From Tenacibaculum piscium (lineage in GTDB: Bacteria; Bacteroidota; Bacteroidia; Flavobacteriales; Flavobacteriaceae), in assembly GCF_021390715.1 (NCBI RefSeq), contig NZ_JAJGWT010000001.1:315839-379838 (forward strand): a stretch of 64,000 bases of DNA, given 5' to 3'. A model generated the notes under the pieces. The model saw nothing but the letters and a program-made list of their open reading frames with translations. It was not told where the DNA came from and ran no database searches. How positions within the stretch are numbered: position 1 is the stretch's first letter; the number at the start of each line of letters is the position of its first letter. The translations under genes and the position numbers were made by a program. Shown here piece by piece: positions 16,257-24,830 of this stretch.

Positions 16257-17567
16257 GTGAAAAAACTACAATTATTCCTACTTGTATCTTTAGTCGTTTT
16301 TGCATCATGTAAAACAACTACAGAAAAAAAAATCGTATCATTTAAACAACAATTACAAACAACGTTTCCAAAAGCTCAAATAGATTCTATTGAAGCCAAA
16401 GATCATTTTACCGAAGCCTACCGAGTTGTTTTGAAACAACATTTAAATCCTAAAAATCCTTCGGAAGGAACTTTTGACCATTACATGTATGTTTCACATG
16501 CCGATTACAACAGTCCAACGGTTTTAATTACCGATGGATATGATTCTAGAAATAGAACAACTGAATTAAGTAAAGTATTCAAAGCCAATCAAGTAATTGT
16601 AGAATACAGAATGTATGGAAAATCAAGACCCGATTCTATTCCTTGGAAATATTTAACCAACGACAATGCTATTGAAGATTATCATAACATTGTTACCAAA
16701 TTAAAAAGCGTATATGCTGGTAAATGGTTATCATCAGGAATTAGTAAAGGAGGAGAAACGACCTTAATTTATAAAGCTAAATATCCAAAAGATATTGATG
16801 TTGCCGTGCCGTATGTTGCACCGTTAATTAACGGATTAGAAGACCCAAGAACCAATGATTTAATCAATTCAGTTGGTAGCGACGAATGTAGAGCTGATAT
16901 TAAAACTTTTCAAAGAGCCGTTTTAAATAACAGAAAAGAAGTTTTAGCCTTATTAGCAACACATGCTGAAACTAAAAAAATGAACTTTACGGAACTTTCT
17001 CAAGAAGAAGCGCTAGAATATGCTGTTTTAGAATTTCCTTTTTCTTTCTGGCAATGGGGAAGCGGAAAATGTGAAGATCTACCTTCAAAAGATGCTTCAG
17101 CAGAAGAATTATTCAACTATTTAAATAAAATTTCTGGTTTTTATGTTTATAATGATGCAGGATTCAATAAACTTTTGCCTTCTTTTTATCAGCATATTAG
17201 AGAATTAGGATATTATGGTTTCGATTTAGAACCTGTAAAAGATTTATTAAAAGTTGTTAAAAGTTCTAGTAATAGTAGATTTGCTCCTAAAAATGTAGAT
17301 TTAACGTATAATCCTGAATACATTAAAGAAATCAGAAATTATATTGAAACAAAAGGTACAAATATTTTATATATTCAAGGAGCTTACGACCCTTGGGGTG
17401 CTTGTGGACCAACACCAAAAGAAGGCGTTGATGCATTAAAAATGGTTTTAGAAGGTGGTTCTCATGCGACTAGAATTAAAGATTTTTCAAAAGAAGATCA
17501 ACAAAAAATTTACGCAAAATTACAAGCTTGGTTAGGAAAGGATGTAAAATTATATCCTTTAAAATAA
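16257..17567 (+). CDS. S37 (PS-10)-type prolyl tripeptidyl aminopeptidase, lipoprotein
   Basis: A serine exopeptidase of 436 aa beginning with GTG. The signal peptide has lipobox FASC (C18), so the enzyme is predicted to be lipid-anchored in the envelope. The nucleophile is S163 in SSGISKGGET (G-x-S-x-G). The acid is in the YIQGAYDPWGACGP segment and the histidine in GGSHATRI near the C-terminus, the arrangement of the S28/S37 clan. S37 members release tripeptides, often after proline, which suits degradation of Gly-X-Pro-rich collagen peptides before import. It is transcribed divergently from the 3-hydroxyproline genes. Confidence 0.82.
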   Translation: MKKLQLFLLVSLVVFASCKTTTEKKIVSFKQQLQTTFPKAQIDSIEAKDHFTEAYRVVLKQHLNPKNPSEGTFDHYMYVSHADYNSPTVLITDGYDSRNRTTELSKVFKANQVIVEYRMYGKSRPDSIPWKYLTNDNAIEDYHNIVTKLKSVYAGKWLSSGISKGGETTLIYKAKYPKDIDVAVPYVAPLINGLEDPRTNDLINSVGSDECRADIKTFQRAVLNNRKEVLALLATHAETKKMNFTELSQEEALEYAVLEFPFSFWQWGSGKCEDLPSKDASAEELFNYLNKISGFYVYNDAGFNKLLPSFYQHIRELGYYGFDLEPVKDLLKVVKSSSNSRFAPKNVDLTYNPEYIKEIRNYIETKGTNILYIQGAYDPWGACGPTPKEGVDALKMVLEGGSHATRIKDFSKEDQQKIYAKLQAWLGKDVKLYPLK

Positions 17568-17635
17568 TTAAAATCAGCTTATATATGTGTTTTATTTATA
17601 TTGATAAATAAAATTAGAACGCAATAGTATTCACA

Positions 17636-17672
17636 AAAAAACACTTTAGATATATCTAAAGTGTTTTTTATT
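17636..17672. terminator. Bidirectional terminator between S37 peptidase and dsbD
   Basis: The stem AAACACTTTAGATA / TATCTAAAGTGTTT is flanked by A- and T-runs between two converging genes, so it can serve both. Confidence 0.85.
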
Positions 17673-17721
17673 TTATGCGATGCTACAATAAATTTAGCAT
17701 GACTTTTCAACGTTAATTTGA

Positions 17722-19722
17722 CTATTTCTTAAAGTTTGAAATTCCTTTTTCTAACCAATTAAAATATTCATTGGCATCTGGTGTGTAAGATGCTGGAGCG
17801 ATTAAATTTGCTTCATCGTGTCCCATCAATACATAAAAAGGTTGTGAATTTGCCTTGTATTTTATGGTTTGTAATTCGCTCCATTTTTGCCCGATATATT
17901 TTAATTTTTTGTTCGGATTTAATTTAGAAACTACAATTTCATCTTCTTCTAATTTTCTTTTATCATCGACATATAGCGAAATTAGCACTACTTTATTCTT
18001 TAAAATATCCAATACTTTAGGTTGTACCCAAACATTTTGTTCCATTTTGCGACAGTTTACACAAGCGTGTCCTGTAAAATCGATCATTATAGGTTTTCCT
18101 ACTTTTTTAGCATACGCTACACCTGTATCATAATCATGAAATGAAATGATATCATGTGGAGGCATTATATGCGCTCCTTCTGGTAAATTAACTAATTTAT
18201 CAAGTTGAGGATCTGTATTTTTATTTCCAACAATCAAGGCATTTTGTTTGGTATATCCAACGCCATACGGAGATTCACTATAATATTGTGGTGGTGGAAA
18301 AGCACTTATTAAATTCAGAGGAGCTCCCCATAAACCAGGCAACATGTATAAGGTAAATGTTCCTACAACCAAACCAAAACACAATCTTCCTACGGATATA
18401 TGATGCTCTGGGCTATCGTGCGGTAATTTAATTTTACCTAATAAGTATAAGGTTAATGCTCCAAATATAGCAATCCAAATAGCGATAAATACTTCTCTTT
18501 CTAAGAAATGTGCTTGTAATACTAAATCGGCATTTGATAAAAATTTAAAAGCTAAGGCTAATTCTAAAAATCCTAAAACAACTTTTATGGTATTTAACCA
18601 ACCTCCCGATTTTGGCAATGAATTTAACCAACCAGGAAATGCGGCAAATAAAGCAAATGGTAATGCTATTGCTGATGAAAAACCTAACATTCCTACAATT
18701 GGTGCTACACCTCCTTTTGATGCCGCTTCAACCAATAATGTTCCCACAATAGGACCTGTGCAAGAAAAAGTAACAATCGCTAAGGCTAATGCCATAAAAA
18801 AGATACCTATTAAACCACCTTTATCTGCTTTTGCATCTACTTTTGTTGCCCATGAACTTGGCAAGGTAATTTCAAAAGCACCTAAAAAAGAAATGGCAAA
18901 AATCACTAAAATTAAAAAGAAAGCAATGTTAAACCAAACATTAGTGGATAATGCATTTAAAGCATCTGCTCCAAAAACCCAAGTAACAACAGTACCTAGC
19001 AAAACATATATGGCGATAATTGATACTCCATAAATAATAGCATTTTTAATTCCTTTTGCTTTATTTTTACTTTGTTTGGTAAAAAAACTAACGGTCATTG
19101 GAATCATTGGAAAAACACAGGGCGTTAATAAAGCGGCAAATCCTGATAAAAAAGCGATAAAAAATATAGCAATTAGTCCTCTTTTATCTTTCTTAGTTTC
19201 CTCTTTATTGACGGACTTTGTTGTTTCGGTAGTATTTTGTTTTTTTAAAACGGCTTTACTGATATCAAAAACTAAATCAATTTCTTTTGGAGGCAAACAT
19301 TGCTCGTCTGTACAGGCAATAAATTCAACAAAAGCATTTACGGTTTTTATTTTTTGATTGGCATTGTTTATCGTTATTTCTTGTATGAAAACAGCCTTAT
19401 TAGCGAATGATTTAATATTCATTCCTTGGTCACTAAAGAGTTTTGTAAATTTTACTTTTCCTTTTGGTTCTTTAGTATTTCCTATTATTTTTAAATCGCC
19501 ACCGTTATCATCGTAGGTAAATGTTGTTGGAATAGGACCTCCTTTGGGTACATCTTGCGAATATAAGCTCCAGCCTTCTTTGATGGTAGCTTGCGTTATT
19601 AATTTATAATTTGAATCAGAAATTTTTTCGACTTTGGTACTCCATTGAATCGGGTTAAATATTTGACCTGAAACAGATACGTTAATCAATAACGTTAAAA
19701 ATATGATATATATATTTTTCAT
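17722..19722 (-). CDS. dsbD: Thiol:disulfide interchange protein DsbD
   Basis: Moves reducing equivalents from cytoplasmic thioredoxin across the inner membrane to envelope thiol proteins. The 666-aa protein has a signal peptide, an N-terminal periplasmic DsbD-alpha domain (about 22-160, with the cysteine pair in [10 protein letters not shown]), a central CcdA-like membrane domain (about 180-460, with the [10 protein letters not shown] and SCTGPIVG cysteine motifs) and a C-terminal thioredoxin domain with CVNC in GHACVNCRK (about 555). The domain order is that of complete DsbD. The preceding gene encodes a second, free copy of the N-terminal domain. Confidence 0.9.
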   Translation of the reverse strand: MKNIYIIFLTLLINVSVSGQIFNPIQWSTKVEKISDSNYKLITQATIKEGWSLYSQDVPKGGPIPTTFTYDDNGGDLKIIGNTKEPKGKVKFTKLFSDQGMNIKSFANKAVFIQEITINNANQKIKTVNAFVEFIACTDEQCLPPKEIDLVFDISKAVLKKQNTTETTKSVNKEETKKDKRGLIAIFFIAFLSGFAALLTPCVFPMIPMTVSFFTKQSKNKAKGIKNAIIYGVSIIAIYVLLGTVVTWVFGADALNALSTNVWFNIAFFLILVIFAISFLGAFEITLPSSWATKVDAKADKGGLIGIFFMALALAIVTFSCTGPIVGTLLVEAASKGGVAPIVGMLGFSSAIALPFALFAAFPGWLNSLPKSGGWLNTIKVVLGFLELALAFKFLSNADLVLQAHFLEREVFIAIWIAIFGALTLYLLGKIKLPHDSPEHHISVGRLCFGLVVGTFTLYMLPGLWGAPLNLISAFPPPQYYSESPYGVGYTKQNALIVGNKNTDPQLDKLVNLPEGAHIMPPHDIISFHDYDTGVAYAKKVGKPIMIDFTGHACVNCRKMEQNVWVQPKVLDILKNKVVLISLYVDDKRKLEEDEIVVSKLNPNKKLKYIGQKWSELQTIKYKANSQPFYVLMGHDEANLIAPASYTPDANEYFNWLEKGISNFKK

Positions 19723-19750
19723 TTAATTTTGAAATAAGTTTATTGGTTGA

Positions 19751-20197
19751 TTAATTAATTTTAAAAGATAAAGCAACTTCCTCTGGAGGCAAACAGCTTT
19801 CTTTTGAGCATACCATATATTCAACGGTACCTTTTATGGTAAATTTTTCATTCGTTTTTAAGCGAACTCTTTGTGTAAAAATGGCTTTATTTTCAAAATA
19901 TTTAATACGCATTTCAAATATTTCGTCATTTGCCACGAGTCCTTTTCCTTCTTTAGTATTTCCTTTTTTCATGTAACGTTTATCTCCTGTAAACGAAAAT
20001 AAGGTTGGTATCGGTCCTCCTTTATCTATTTTTTGAGAATAAATATACCATTGATTTTCTAGTGTTGCCACGGCTATTAATTCACTTTCTTTATCAGAAA
20101 TTTTTTCGACTTTGGTACTCCATTTTACAGGATTTTCTATTTGTCCATAACAAGTAACACTTATTATAAAAGTAAATAGTAGTATTAATTTGCTCAT
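19751..20197 (-). CDS. Stand-alone DsbD N-terminal (alpha) domain protein
   Basis: A 148-aa secreted protein whose whole mature part parallels the first 150 residues of the DsbD gene that follows 28 bp downstream. The shared landmarks are the [10 protein letters not shown] segment, KGGPIPT, the NTKE/GK turn and the cysteine pair in VCSKESCLPPEE. It lacks the membrane and thioredoxin domains. It probably arose by tandem duplication and may act as an additional thiol acceptor or donor for DsbD in the periplasm. This is inferred; the protein could also have another thiol partner. Confidence 0.8.
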   Translation of the reverse strand: MSKLILLFTFIISVTCYGQIENPVKWSTKVEKISDKESELIAVATLENQWYIYSQKIDKGGPIPTLFSFTGDKRYMKKGNTKEGKGLVANDEIFEMRIKYFENKAIFTQRVRLKTNEKFTIKGTVEYMVCSKESCLPPEEVALSFKIN

Positions 20198-20302
20198 TAT
20201 TATATGATTAATCGTTTTTATTCAATTTTTAGTAAAAATAACATCTTTCTACATCAAATAACGTTACATTAAATAAAATTTACTGTTTTAGACTTTTTTT
20301 AA

Positions 20303-20338
20303 CAAAAAAAAGAGTAATCATTTCTGATTACTCTTTGT
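20303..20338 (-). terminator. Terminator after tRNA-fMet
   Basis: The 10-bp perfect stem AGAGTAATCA / TGATTACTCT has a 4-nt loop. On the minus strand it is followed by a run of T (AAAAAAAA on plus) just beyond the 3' end of the tRNA. Confidence 0.85.
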
Positions 20339-20342
20339 TTAG

Positions 20343-20415
<73 letters not shown>

Positions 20416-20425
20416 ATTTCGAGTG

Positions 20426-20433
20426 CAAAGATA
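20426..20433 (-). promoter_or_regulatory. -7 promoter element for tRNA-fMet
   Basis: TATCTTTG on the minus strand, matching the Bacteroidota TAnnTTTG element, 11 bases upstream of the tRNA. It is followed by GCA, as at the other tRNA promoters in this window. Confidence 0.65.
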
Positions 20434-20478
20434 CATCTTTTTATACTTACTAAACAAATAAAAGTTATTTATTTTTTT

Positions 20479-20572
20479 AGAGACTGTTTAAATTTTATTC
20501 AATTCGGTTTTATTGTAGAAAATCGAATCCGTCAACCTGAATTTAGCTCCGTTTTGCATTCTTATTAGCCAA
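20479..20572 (+). repeat. Truncated MITE-like element (left end)
   Basis: Starts AGAGACTGTTTAAATTTTATTC, one mismatch from the ITR of the cluster at 21-22 kb, and continues with the shared internal phrase AATCGAATCCGTCAACCTGAA. No right ITR is found, so the copy is decayed. Confidence 0.55.
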
Positions 20573-20641
20573 AATTTTCAGCTTTTTAGGATAATTTATA
20601 TCAGTTTTGAAATAAAGTTTTATTGATGAAATTTTAAGCAC

Positions 20642-20675
20642 AAAAAAACCTCTATCAAAAAGGATAGAGGTTTTG
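20642..20675 (-). terminator. Terminator after tRNA-Tyr
   Basis: The stem ACCTCTATC / GATAGAGGT (loop about 6 nt) is followed on the minus strand by a T-run, immediately beyond the tRNA 3' end. Confidence 0.85.
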
Positions 20676-20758
20676 TGGGGAGAGCAGGATTCGAACCTGC
20701 GAAGTCGTAAGACAACGGAGTTACAGTCCGTCCCAGTTGGCCGCTTTGGTATCTCCCC
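20676..20758 (-). tRNA. tRNA-Tyr (GTA)
   Basis: An 83-nt class II tRNA with a long variable arm. The acceptor GGGGAGA pairs exactly with UCUCCCC, and the anticodon loop CUGUAAC gives GUA. CCA is not encoded. It lies between its own terminator and that of tRNA-Lys. Confidence 0.95.
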
Positions 20759-20775
20759 AAAGCTATAAAAAGATA

Positions 20776-20808
20776 AAAGCTTCTCTTATTAATAAGAGAA
20801 GCTTTTTA
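20776..20808 (-). terminator. Terminator after tRNA-Lys
   Basis: A perfect palindromic stem AAAAGCTTCTCTTAT / ATAAGAGAAGCTTTT is followed by T residues in both directions, directly after the tRNA-Lys 3' end. Confidence 0.85.
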
Positions 20809-20809
20809 G

Positions 20810-20882
20810 TGACCGGGCTGGGGCTCGAACCCAGGACCCTCTCCTTAAAAGGGAGATGCTCTACCAACTGAGCTACCAGGTC
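20810..20882 (-). tRNA. tRNA-Lys (TTT)
   Basis: A 73-nt cloverleaf; the anticodon loop CUUUUAA gives UUU. The acceptor strands are GACCUGG and CCCGGUC, leaving one U5/C68 mismatch; the D, anticodon and T stems pair well. CCA is not encoded. A TATATTTG promoter element lies 24 bases upstream. Confidence 0.93.
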
Positions 20883-20905
20883 ATTATTTATCTCCTTAGC
20901 GGTTG

Positions 20906-20913
20906 CAAATATA
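20906..20913 (-). promoter_or_regulatory. -7 promoter element for tRNA-Lys
   Basis: TATATTTG followed by CA on the minus strand, 24 bases upstream of the tRNA. It is identical to the elements before both tRNA-Glu genes. Confidence 0.65.
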
Positions 20914-21071
20914 GAAGCTATTTTTATATTTCACAAATTTTTTTAATAAAAAAACACTAAATTTAAAACAAAAAATGGAACAAGCTCATTATCTGTAGGT
21001 TAATTAACTATTAATTTTGACATAAATAATAGTTCCTGAAATAAAGACAGTAAAAAACAACTAATTATATA

Positions 21072-21356
21072 AGAGCCTGTTTAAAAATACATAAACTGTC
21101 AGTTCGAGTGATTTTTTCCTTCAAAAAATTATATCGAGAACTTTTTTAGTATAAAATTCATCAATATAAAAGAATTCAAATTCTCGATACAATTTTAATT
21201 CCTTTTAGTCATTAAAATAACTCCAATTGATTAGAATCATCAAAAAAACTAAAAATGACAGTAAATCAGGATGCGAAACTGAACTAAATTCAGGTTGACA
21301 GATTCTATTTCTTATTTTTCTGTGATATTTTTTCAGATGAAATTTAAACAGGCTCT
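21072..21356. repeat. MITE-like element, copy 1 of a tandem pair
   Basis: A 285-bp element bounded by inverted repeats AGAGCCTGTTTAAA and TTTAAACAGGCTCT. It contains no plausible ORF. The interior contains weak inverted phrases (ACTGTCAGTTCGAGT; GAAACTGAACTAAATTCAGG). Copy 2 (21402-21686) is nearly identical, and the 45-bp spacer between copies is also repeated after copy 2. Confidence 0.8.
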
Positions 21357-21401
21357 AACTTTAGCCAAGTCTTTTTTACTGGAAGAAATTTTAGATTATT
21401 T

Positions 21402-21686
21402 AGAGCCTGTTTAAAAATTACATAAACTGTCAGTTCGAGTGATTTGTTCCTTCAAAAAAATTATATCAAGAACTTTTTTAGTATAAAATTCATCAATATA
21501 AAAGAATTCAAATTCTCGATACAATTTTAATTCCTTTTAGTCATTAAAATAACTCCAATTGACTAGAATCATCAAAAAACTAAAAATACAATAAATCAGG
21601 ATGCGAAACTGAACTAAATTCAGGTTGACAGATTCTATTTCTTATTTTTCTGTGATATTTTTTCAGATGAAATTTAAACAGGCTCT
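21402..21686. repeat. MITE-like element, copy 2 of a tandem pair
   Basis: A 285-bp near-identical duplicate of 21072-21356 with the same inverted ends. It is followed by another copy of the ACTTTAGCCAAGTC spacer, so the duplicated unit is element plus spacer, about 330 bp. Confidence 0.8.
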
Positions 21687-21732
21687 AACTTTAGCCAAGT
21701 CTTTTTTACTGGAAGAAATTTTAGATTATTTT

Positions 21733-21854
21733 AGAGCCTGTTTAAATTTTATTCCAAAAATTTTTGTAACATCAAAATAGTATGGCAAGGGGTTTTAACT
21801 CCTTACCGTCATTTTTTGCCACTATATTTTTTTCAGATGAAATTTAAACAGGCT
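21733..21854. repeat. Short MITE-like element with a different interior
   Basis: Has the same left end (AGAGCCTGTTTAAA) and right end (TTTAAACAGGCT) but is only 122 bp long. The interior carries a different module, including GGCAAGGGGTTTTAACTCC, whose inverted counterpart recurs in the element at 35.6 kb. Confidence 0.7.
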
Positions 21855-22118
21855 ATTAATAGTATTGCTACTAAAATAAATTCAGTTCATTTTTATTCAG
21901 AAGAAGAGAATATCAATCAGAAGTAGTACAATCAAAAGATTTTTACCCGAAACAAGCATTAAAAATTACCCTTTTCAAAGGAAATTTATTTTACTTCATA
22001 AAACGTAGAAAATAGATACTTTTAGAGTCTAATTTAAGAACACTATTCAATAATATTATACTTGATCCCTAAAATCACTCTTAAAATATTTTATACTATT
22101 CTAAAAAACAATTGTAAA

Positions 22119-22153
22119 AGAAAAAACGCTTCGATAAATCGAAGCGTTTTTTT
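22119..22153 (-). terminator. Terminator of rpsT
   Basis: The stem AACGCTTCGAT / ATCGAAGCGTT has a short AA-containing loop and flanking A/T runs, about 25 bases beyond the rpsT stop on the minus strand. Confidence 0.88.
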
Positions 22154-22177
22154 AAAATTTTAAGAAAACTTAAATTC

Positions 22178-22429
22178 TTATAAAGAAGCTACATGTTTAG
22201 CTAATTTTGATTTTAAGTTAGAAGCTTTATTCTTGTGAATAATGTTGTTCTTAGCTAATTTATCTAACATAGATACAACTGTAGAGAACATCCCTTGTGC
22301 TTCTGCTTTATCTTCTGAAGCTTTTAATCTCCTAACAGCATTACGTGTTGTTTTATGCTGATATTTGTTTCTTAAACGCTTAGCGTCGTTACTTCTGATT
22401 CTTTTTATTGCTGACTTGTGATTTGCCAT
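22178..22429 (-). CDS. rpsT: 30S ribosomal protein S20
   Basis: An 83-aa basic helical protein that binds 16S rRNA early in small-subunit assembly. The N-terminus [20 protein letters not shown] and the later [20 protein letters not shown] are the S20 signature, and the length is normal. It begins 36 bp after the 3' end of a tRNA-Glu gene on the same strand, with no terminator between them, so the tRNA and rpsT may share a transcript. A strong terminator follows. Confidence 0.97.
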   Translation of the reverse strand: MANHKSAIKRIRSNDAKRLRNKYQHKTTRNAVRRLKASEDKAEAQGMFSTVVSMLDKLAKNNIIHKNKASNLKSKLAKHVASL

Positions 22430-22464
22430 TATACTAAATTCTTAAAGGTTTATAAAAAACTTTG

Positions 22465-22536
22465 TAGTCCGTACGGGAATCGAACCCGTGTTACATGGAT
22501 GAAAACCATGCGTCCTAACCCCTAGACGAACGGACC
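22465..22536 (-). tRNA. tRNA-Glu (TTC), copy 1
   Basis: A 72-nt cloverleaf; the anticodon loop UUUUCAU gives UUC. The acceptor GGUCCGU pairs with ACGGACU, including one G1/U72 wobble. Identical in sequence to the copy at 22670-22741. CCA is not encoded. TATATTTG lies upstream at 22562-22569. Confidence 0.95.
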
Positions 22537-22561
22537 AAAACAATCTTTCTGATTGAGAATG

Positions 22562-22569
22562 CAAATATA
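22562..22569 (-). promoter_or_regulatory. -7 promoter element for tRNA-Glu copy 1
   Basis: TATATTTGCA on the minus strand, 26 bases upstream of the tRNA. Same decamer as for tRNA-Lys and tRNA-Glu copy 2. Confidence 0.65.
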
Positions 22570-22669
22570 CAATAAATTTACATATCTACAATTAATTTAA
22601 TTTTAATTTTTGAACTTCTGCTTTAATAAAAAAACAACAATGAATTTTTATAAACTCAGTTTAAAATTG

Positions 22670-22741
22670 TAGTCCGTACGGGAATCGAACCCGTGTTACA
22701 TGGATGAAAACCATGCGTCCTAACCCCTAGACGAACGGACC
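22670..22741 (-). tRNA. tRNA-Glu (TTC), copy 2
   Basis: Exact duplicate of the tRNA at 22465-22536, with its own TATATTTGCA promoter element upstream (22771-22778). The sequence between the copies is not conserved, so the tRNA body, not the whole unit, is identical. Confidence 0.95.
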
Positions 22742-22770
22742 GTGACAAACAATTTATCTGATTGCGGGTG

Positions 22771-22778
22771 CAAATATA
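22771..22778 (-). promoter_or_regulatory. -7 promoter element for tRNA-Glu copy 2
   Basis: TATATTTGCA on the minus strand, 30 bases upstream of the tRNA. Confidence 0.65.
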
Positions 22779-23000
22779 CAACTCTTTTTTATTTACACAA
22801 GTATTTTTTATTTTTTTATTTATAAATTTCAAAGAACGTACTCAAAAAACATCAAAAAAACCTGATTTAAAACAACTTAAACCCTAAAATAAAAAATACT
22901 AAAAAGTTATTTAATTTTTATTCAATATTACTTTACGTATAAAGATTCACGAAAAAACAATAAAGAACCTGTTAATTCGAATGGTTCTTTACTATAAAAA

Positions 23001-23026
23001 GGGCGAACACATAGGTTCACGCCTAC
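23001..23026. repeat. Palindromic GGGCGAAC...CGCC element
   Basis: An imperfect palindrome GGGCGAACACATAGGTTCACGCC. It resembles the short palindromic elements with GGGCGAACACATAGGTTCGCCC that I recall as dispersed in many bacterial genomes. Only one copy is in the window. A hairpin with arms AAAGAACC / GGTTCTTT lies just left (about 22963-22991). Confidence 0.45.
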
Positions 23027-23097
23027 AAAATCAAATTGTCGAAAATTTTATAAAAAAAACGAAACCTAATAGTTAAAAATAATCATCGTAAATAAGC

Positions 23098-23184
23098 TTA
23101 GCCCCGATTGAAGCAATTGTTTGAGCTCCTTTTTTTGATTTTTCTTCAAAAAAAGAGCGAGTGCGGAAAGCGGGAAATAGCTCC
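23098..23184 (+). repeat. REP-like intergenic element, copy B
   Basis: Nearly identical to copy A at 8211-8294: TTAGCCCCGATTG at the left, a central TTTTTTTGA / TCAAAAAAA hairpin and GCGGGAAATAGCTCC at the right. It lies immediately beyond the terminator of proS. Confidence 0.75.
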
Positions 23185-23186
23185 AA

Positions 23187-23216
23187 AAAAAAATCCCGCA
23201 AATGCAGGATTTTTTA
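23187..23216 (-). terminator. Terminator of proS
   Basis: The stem AAATCC-GC / GC-GGATTT (AAAT loop, one c/a mismatch) has a T-run on either strand, about 30 bases beyond the proS stop codon. Confidence 0.75.
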
Positions 23217-23245
23217 AAATATTCTTACCAAATTAAAAACGTAAT

Positions 23246-24724
23246 TTAATATGCTTTCGCAAAAAGAACCCTTTTTGTAGAAGGATTTCCCGTGAAAATA
23301 CACGTCCCTATCTCCTCTTTCGAATCATTAGGAATACATCTAATCGTAGCTTTTGTAAGTTCTTTTATCTTATCTTCCGTAGCTTCCGTTCCGTCCCAAT
23401 GTGCCAAAACAAAACCGCCTTTATTCTCAATAACATCCTTAAATTCTTCAAAAGTTTCAACCTCCGTGGTATGATTTACTCTATAATCTAAAGCTCTTTT
23501 AAATAAATTTTCCTGAATTTCTTCTAATAAATTAGTGATAAAATCAACAACGCCATCAATAGCAACAGTTTGTTTCTCAAAAGTATCACGACGCGCAATT
23601 TCAACCGTACCGTTTTCTAAATCACGATTTCCCATTGCTACTCTTACAGGAACTCCTTTTAATTCGTATTCTGCAAATTTAGCACCTGGTCTGTAAGTAT
23701 CTCTGGTATCAAATTTAACAGAAACTCCTTTTTTACGTAATTCTTTTACAATTACGTCTACTTTTTCAGAAATTGCTTCTAATTGGTCATCACCTTTATA
23801 AATAGGTACAATTACAACCTGAATTGGAGCTAATTTTGGCGGTAAAACTAAACCTGCATCATCGGAATGCGTCATAATTAATCCTCCAATTAAACGCGTA
23901 GAAACTCCCCAAGAAGTTGCCCAAACATATTCTTTTTTCCCTTCTTTTGACGTATATTTTACATCAAAAGCTTTGGCGAAATTTTGCCCTAAAAAATGCG
24001 ATGTTCCCGCTTGTAATGCCTTTCCATCTTGCATTAATGCTTCAATGGTTAACGTATCCTCTGCACCAGCAAAACGTTCACTTTCCGATTTTTTCCCTTT
24101 TATGACGGGCATCGCCATAAATTCTTCAGCAAAAGTTGCATATATTTCTTGCATTTGTGTTGCTTCAAAAATAGCTTCGGATTTTGTTGCATGTGCCGTA
24201 TGTCCTTCTTGCCATAAAAATTCTGCAGTACGCAAAAATAATCGGGTACGCATTTCCCAACGAACCACATTTGCCCATTGATTTATCAATAAAGGTAAAT
24301 CTCTATGTGATTGAATCCAACCTTTATAAGTATTCCAAATAATTGCTTCCGATGTTGGACGAATTACTAATTCTTCTTCTAATTTTGCGTTCGGATCAAC
24401 TCGTAATTTCCCTTTGTTATCAGGATCATTTTCTAAACGATAATGCGTTACAACAGCACATTCTTTCGCAAATCCTTCCGCATTTTTCTCTTCTGCTTCA
24501 AATAAACTTTTGGGTACAAGCAACGGAAAATAAGCATTCTGATGTCCTGTTTCTTTAAACATTCTATCTAACTCTTTTTGCATATTTTCCCAAATAGCAT
24601 ATCCGTAGGGTTTAATCACCATACAGCCTCTAACGGCCGAGTTTTCAGCTAAATCAGCTTTTACCACTAATTCGTTATACCATTTCGAGTAATCTTCGTC
24701 TCTTTTTGTTAAATGTTTGCTCAT
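23246..24724 (-). CDS. proS: Proline--tRNA ligase (eukaryote/archaeal-type)
   Basis: Charges tRNA-Pro with proline. The 492-aa length and sequence ([28 protein letters not shown] as class II motif region, [17 protein letters not shown]) mark the shorter ProS type without the bacterial editing insertion. I start at the ATG at 24724 (MSKHLTK); the frame extends two codons to a TTG at 24730, but family members begin with MSK. A TAATTTTG promoter element lies about 53 bases upstream. No direct link to the hydroxyproline island is implied. Confidence 0.95.
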   Translation of the reverse strand: MSKHLTKRDEDYSKWYNELVVKADLAENSAVRGCMVIKPYGYAIWENMQKELDRMFKETGHQNAYFPLLVPKSLFEAEEKNAEGFAKECAVVTHYRLENDPDNKGKLRVDPNAKLEEELVIRPTSEAIIWNTYKGWIQSHRDLPLLINQWANVVRWEMRTRLFLRTAEFLWQEGHTAHATKSEAIFEATQMQEIYATFAEEFMAMPVIKGKKSESERFAGAEDTLTIEALMQDGKALQAGTSHFLGQNFAKAFDVKYTSKEGKKEYVWATSWGVSTRLIGGLIMTHSDDAGLVLPPKLAPIQVVIVPIYKGDDQLEAISEKVDVIVKELRKKGVSVKFDTRDTYRPGAKFAEYELKGVPVRVAMGNRDLENGTVEIARRDTFEKQTVAIDGVVDFITNLLEEIQENLFKRALDYRVNHTTEVETFEEFKDVIENKGGFVLAHWDGTEATEDKIKELTKATIRCIPNDSKEEIGTCIFTGNPSTKRVLFAKAY

Positions 24725-24776
24725 AATCAAAAGTTTGGCATAAATATTGTTATTTTTTATGCGTAAATTGTCACTG

Positions 24777-24784
24777 CAAAATTA
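24777..24784 (-). promoter_or_regulatory. -7 promoter element for proS
   Basis: TAATTTTG on the minus strand, fitting TAnnTTTG, with a TTG about 21 bases further upstream as a possible -33. Confidence 0.5.
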
Positions 24785-24830
24785 CGTTAAAAAAGGCGAC
24801 AAGCCCAACAAACAACTTAAAACTTAAACC

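Noticed and set aside
18587..19033. 148-codon plus-strand frame inside dsbD
   Set aside because: Antisense shadow of the DsbD membrane domain, whose codons and cysteine motifs are clearly real on the minus strand.
20758..20765. TAGCTTTG as a promoter for tRNA-Tyr
   Set aside because: It overlaps the first base of the tRNA, so transcription would begin inside the gene.
21858..22015. Possible gene fragment with frame ending YPKQALKITLFKGNLFYFIKRRK
   Set aside because: An open stretch of about 50 codons without a start codon or recognised family. It could be a decayed gene end, but length and composition do not separate it from chance in AT-rich DNA.
20461..22177. Possible CRISPR array in the repeat-rich tRNA region
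   Set aside because: Repeats are 122-285 bp, few in number and have inverted ends. There are no short regular repeats with unique spacers and no cas genes.
24725..24730. Two-codon extension of ProS from TTG
   Set aside because: Family members begin MSK; the ATG at 24724 fits better.
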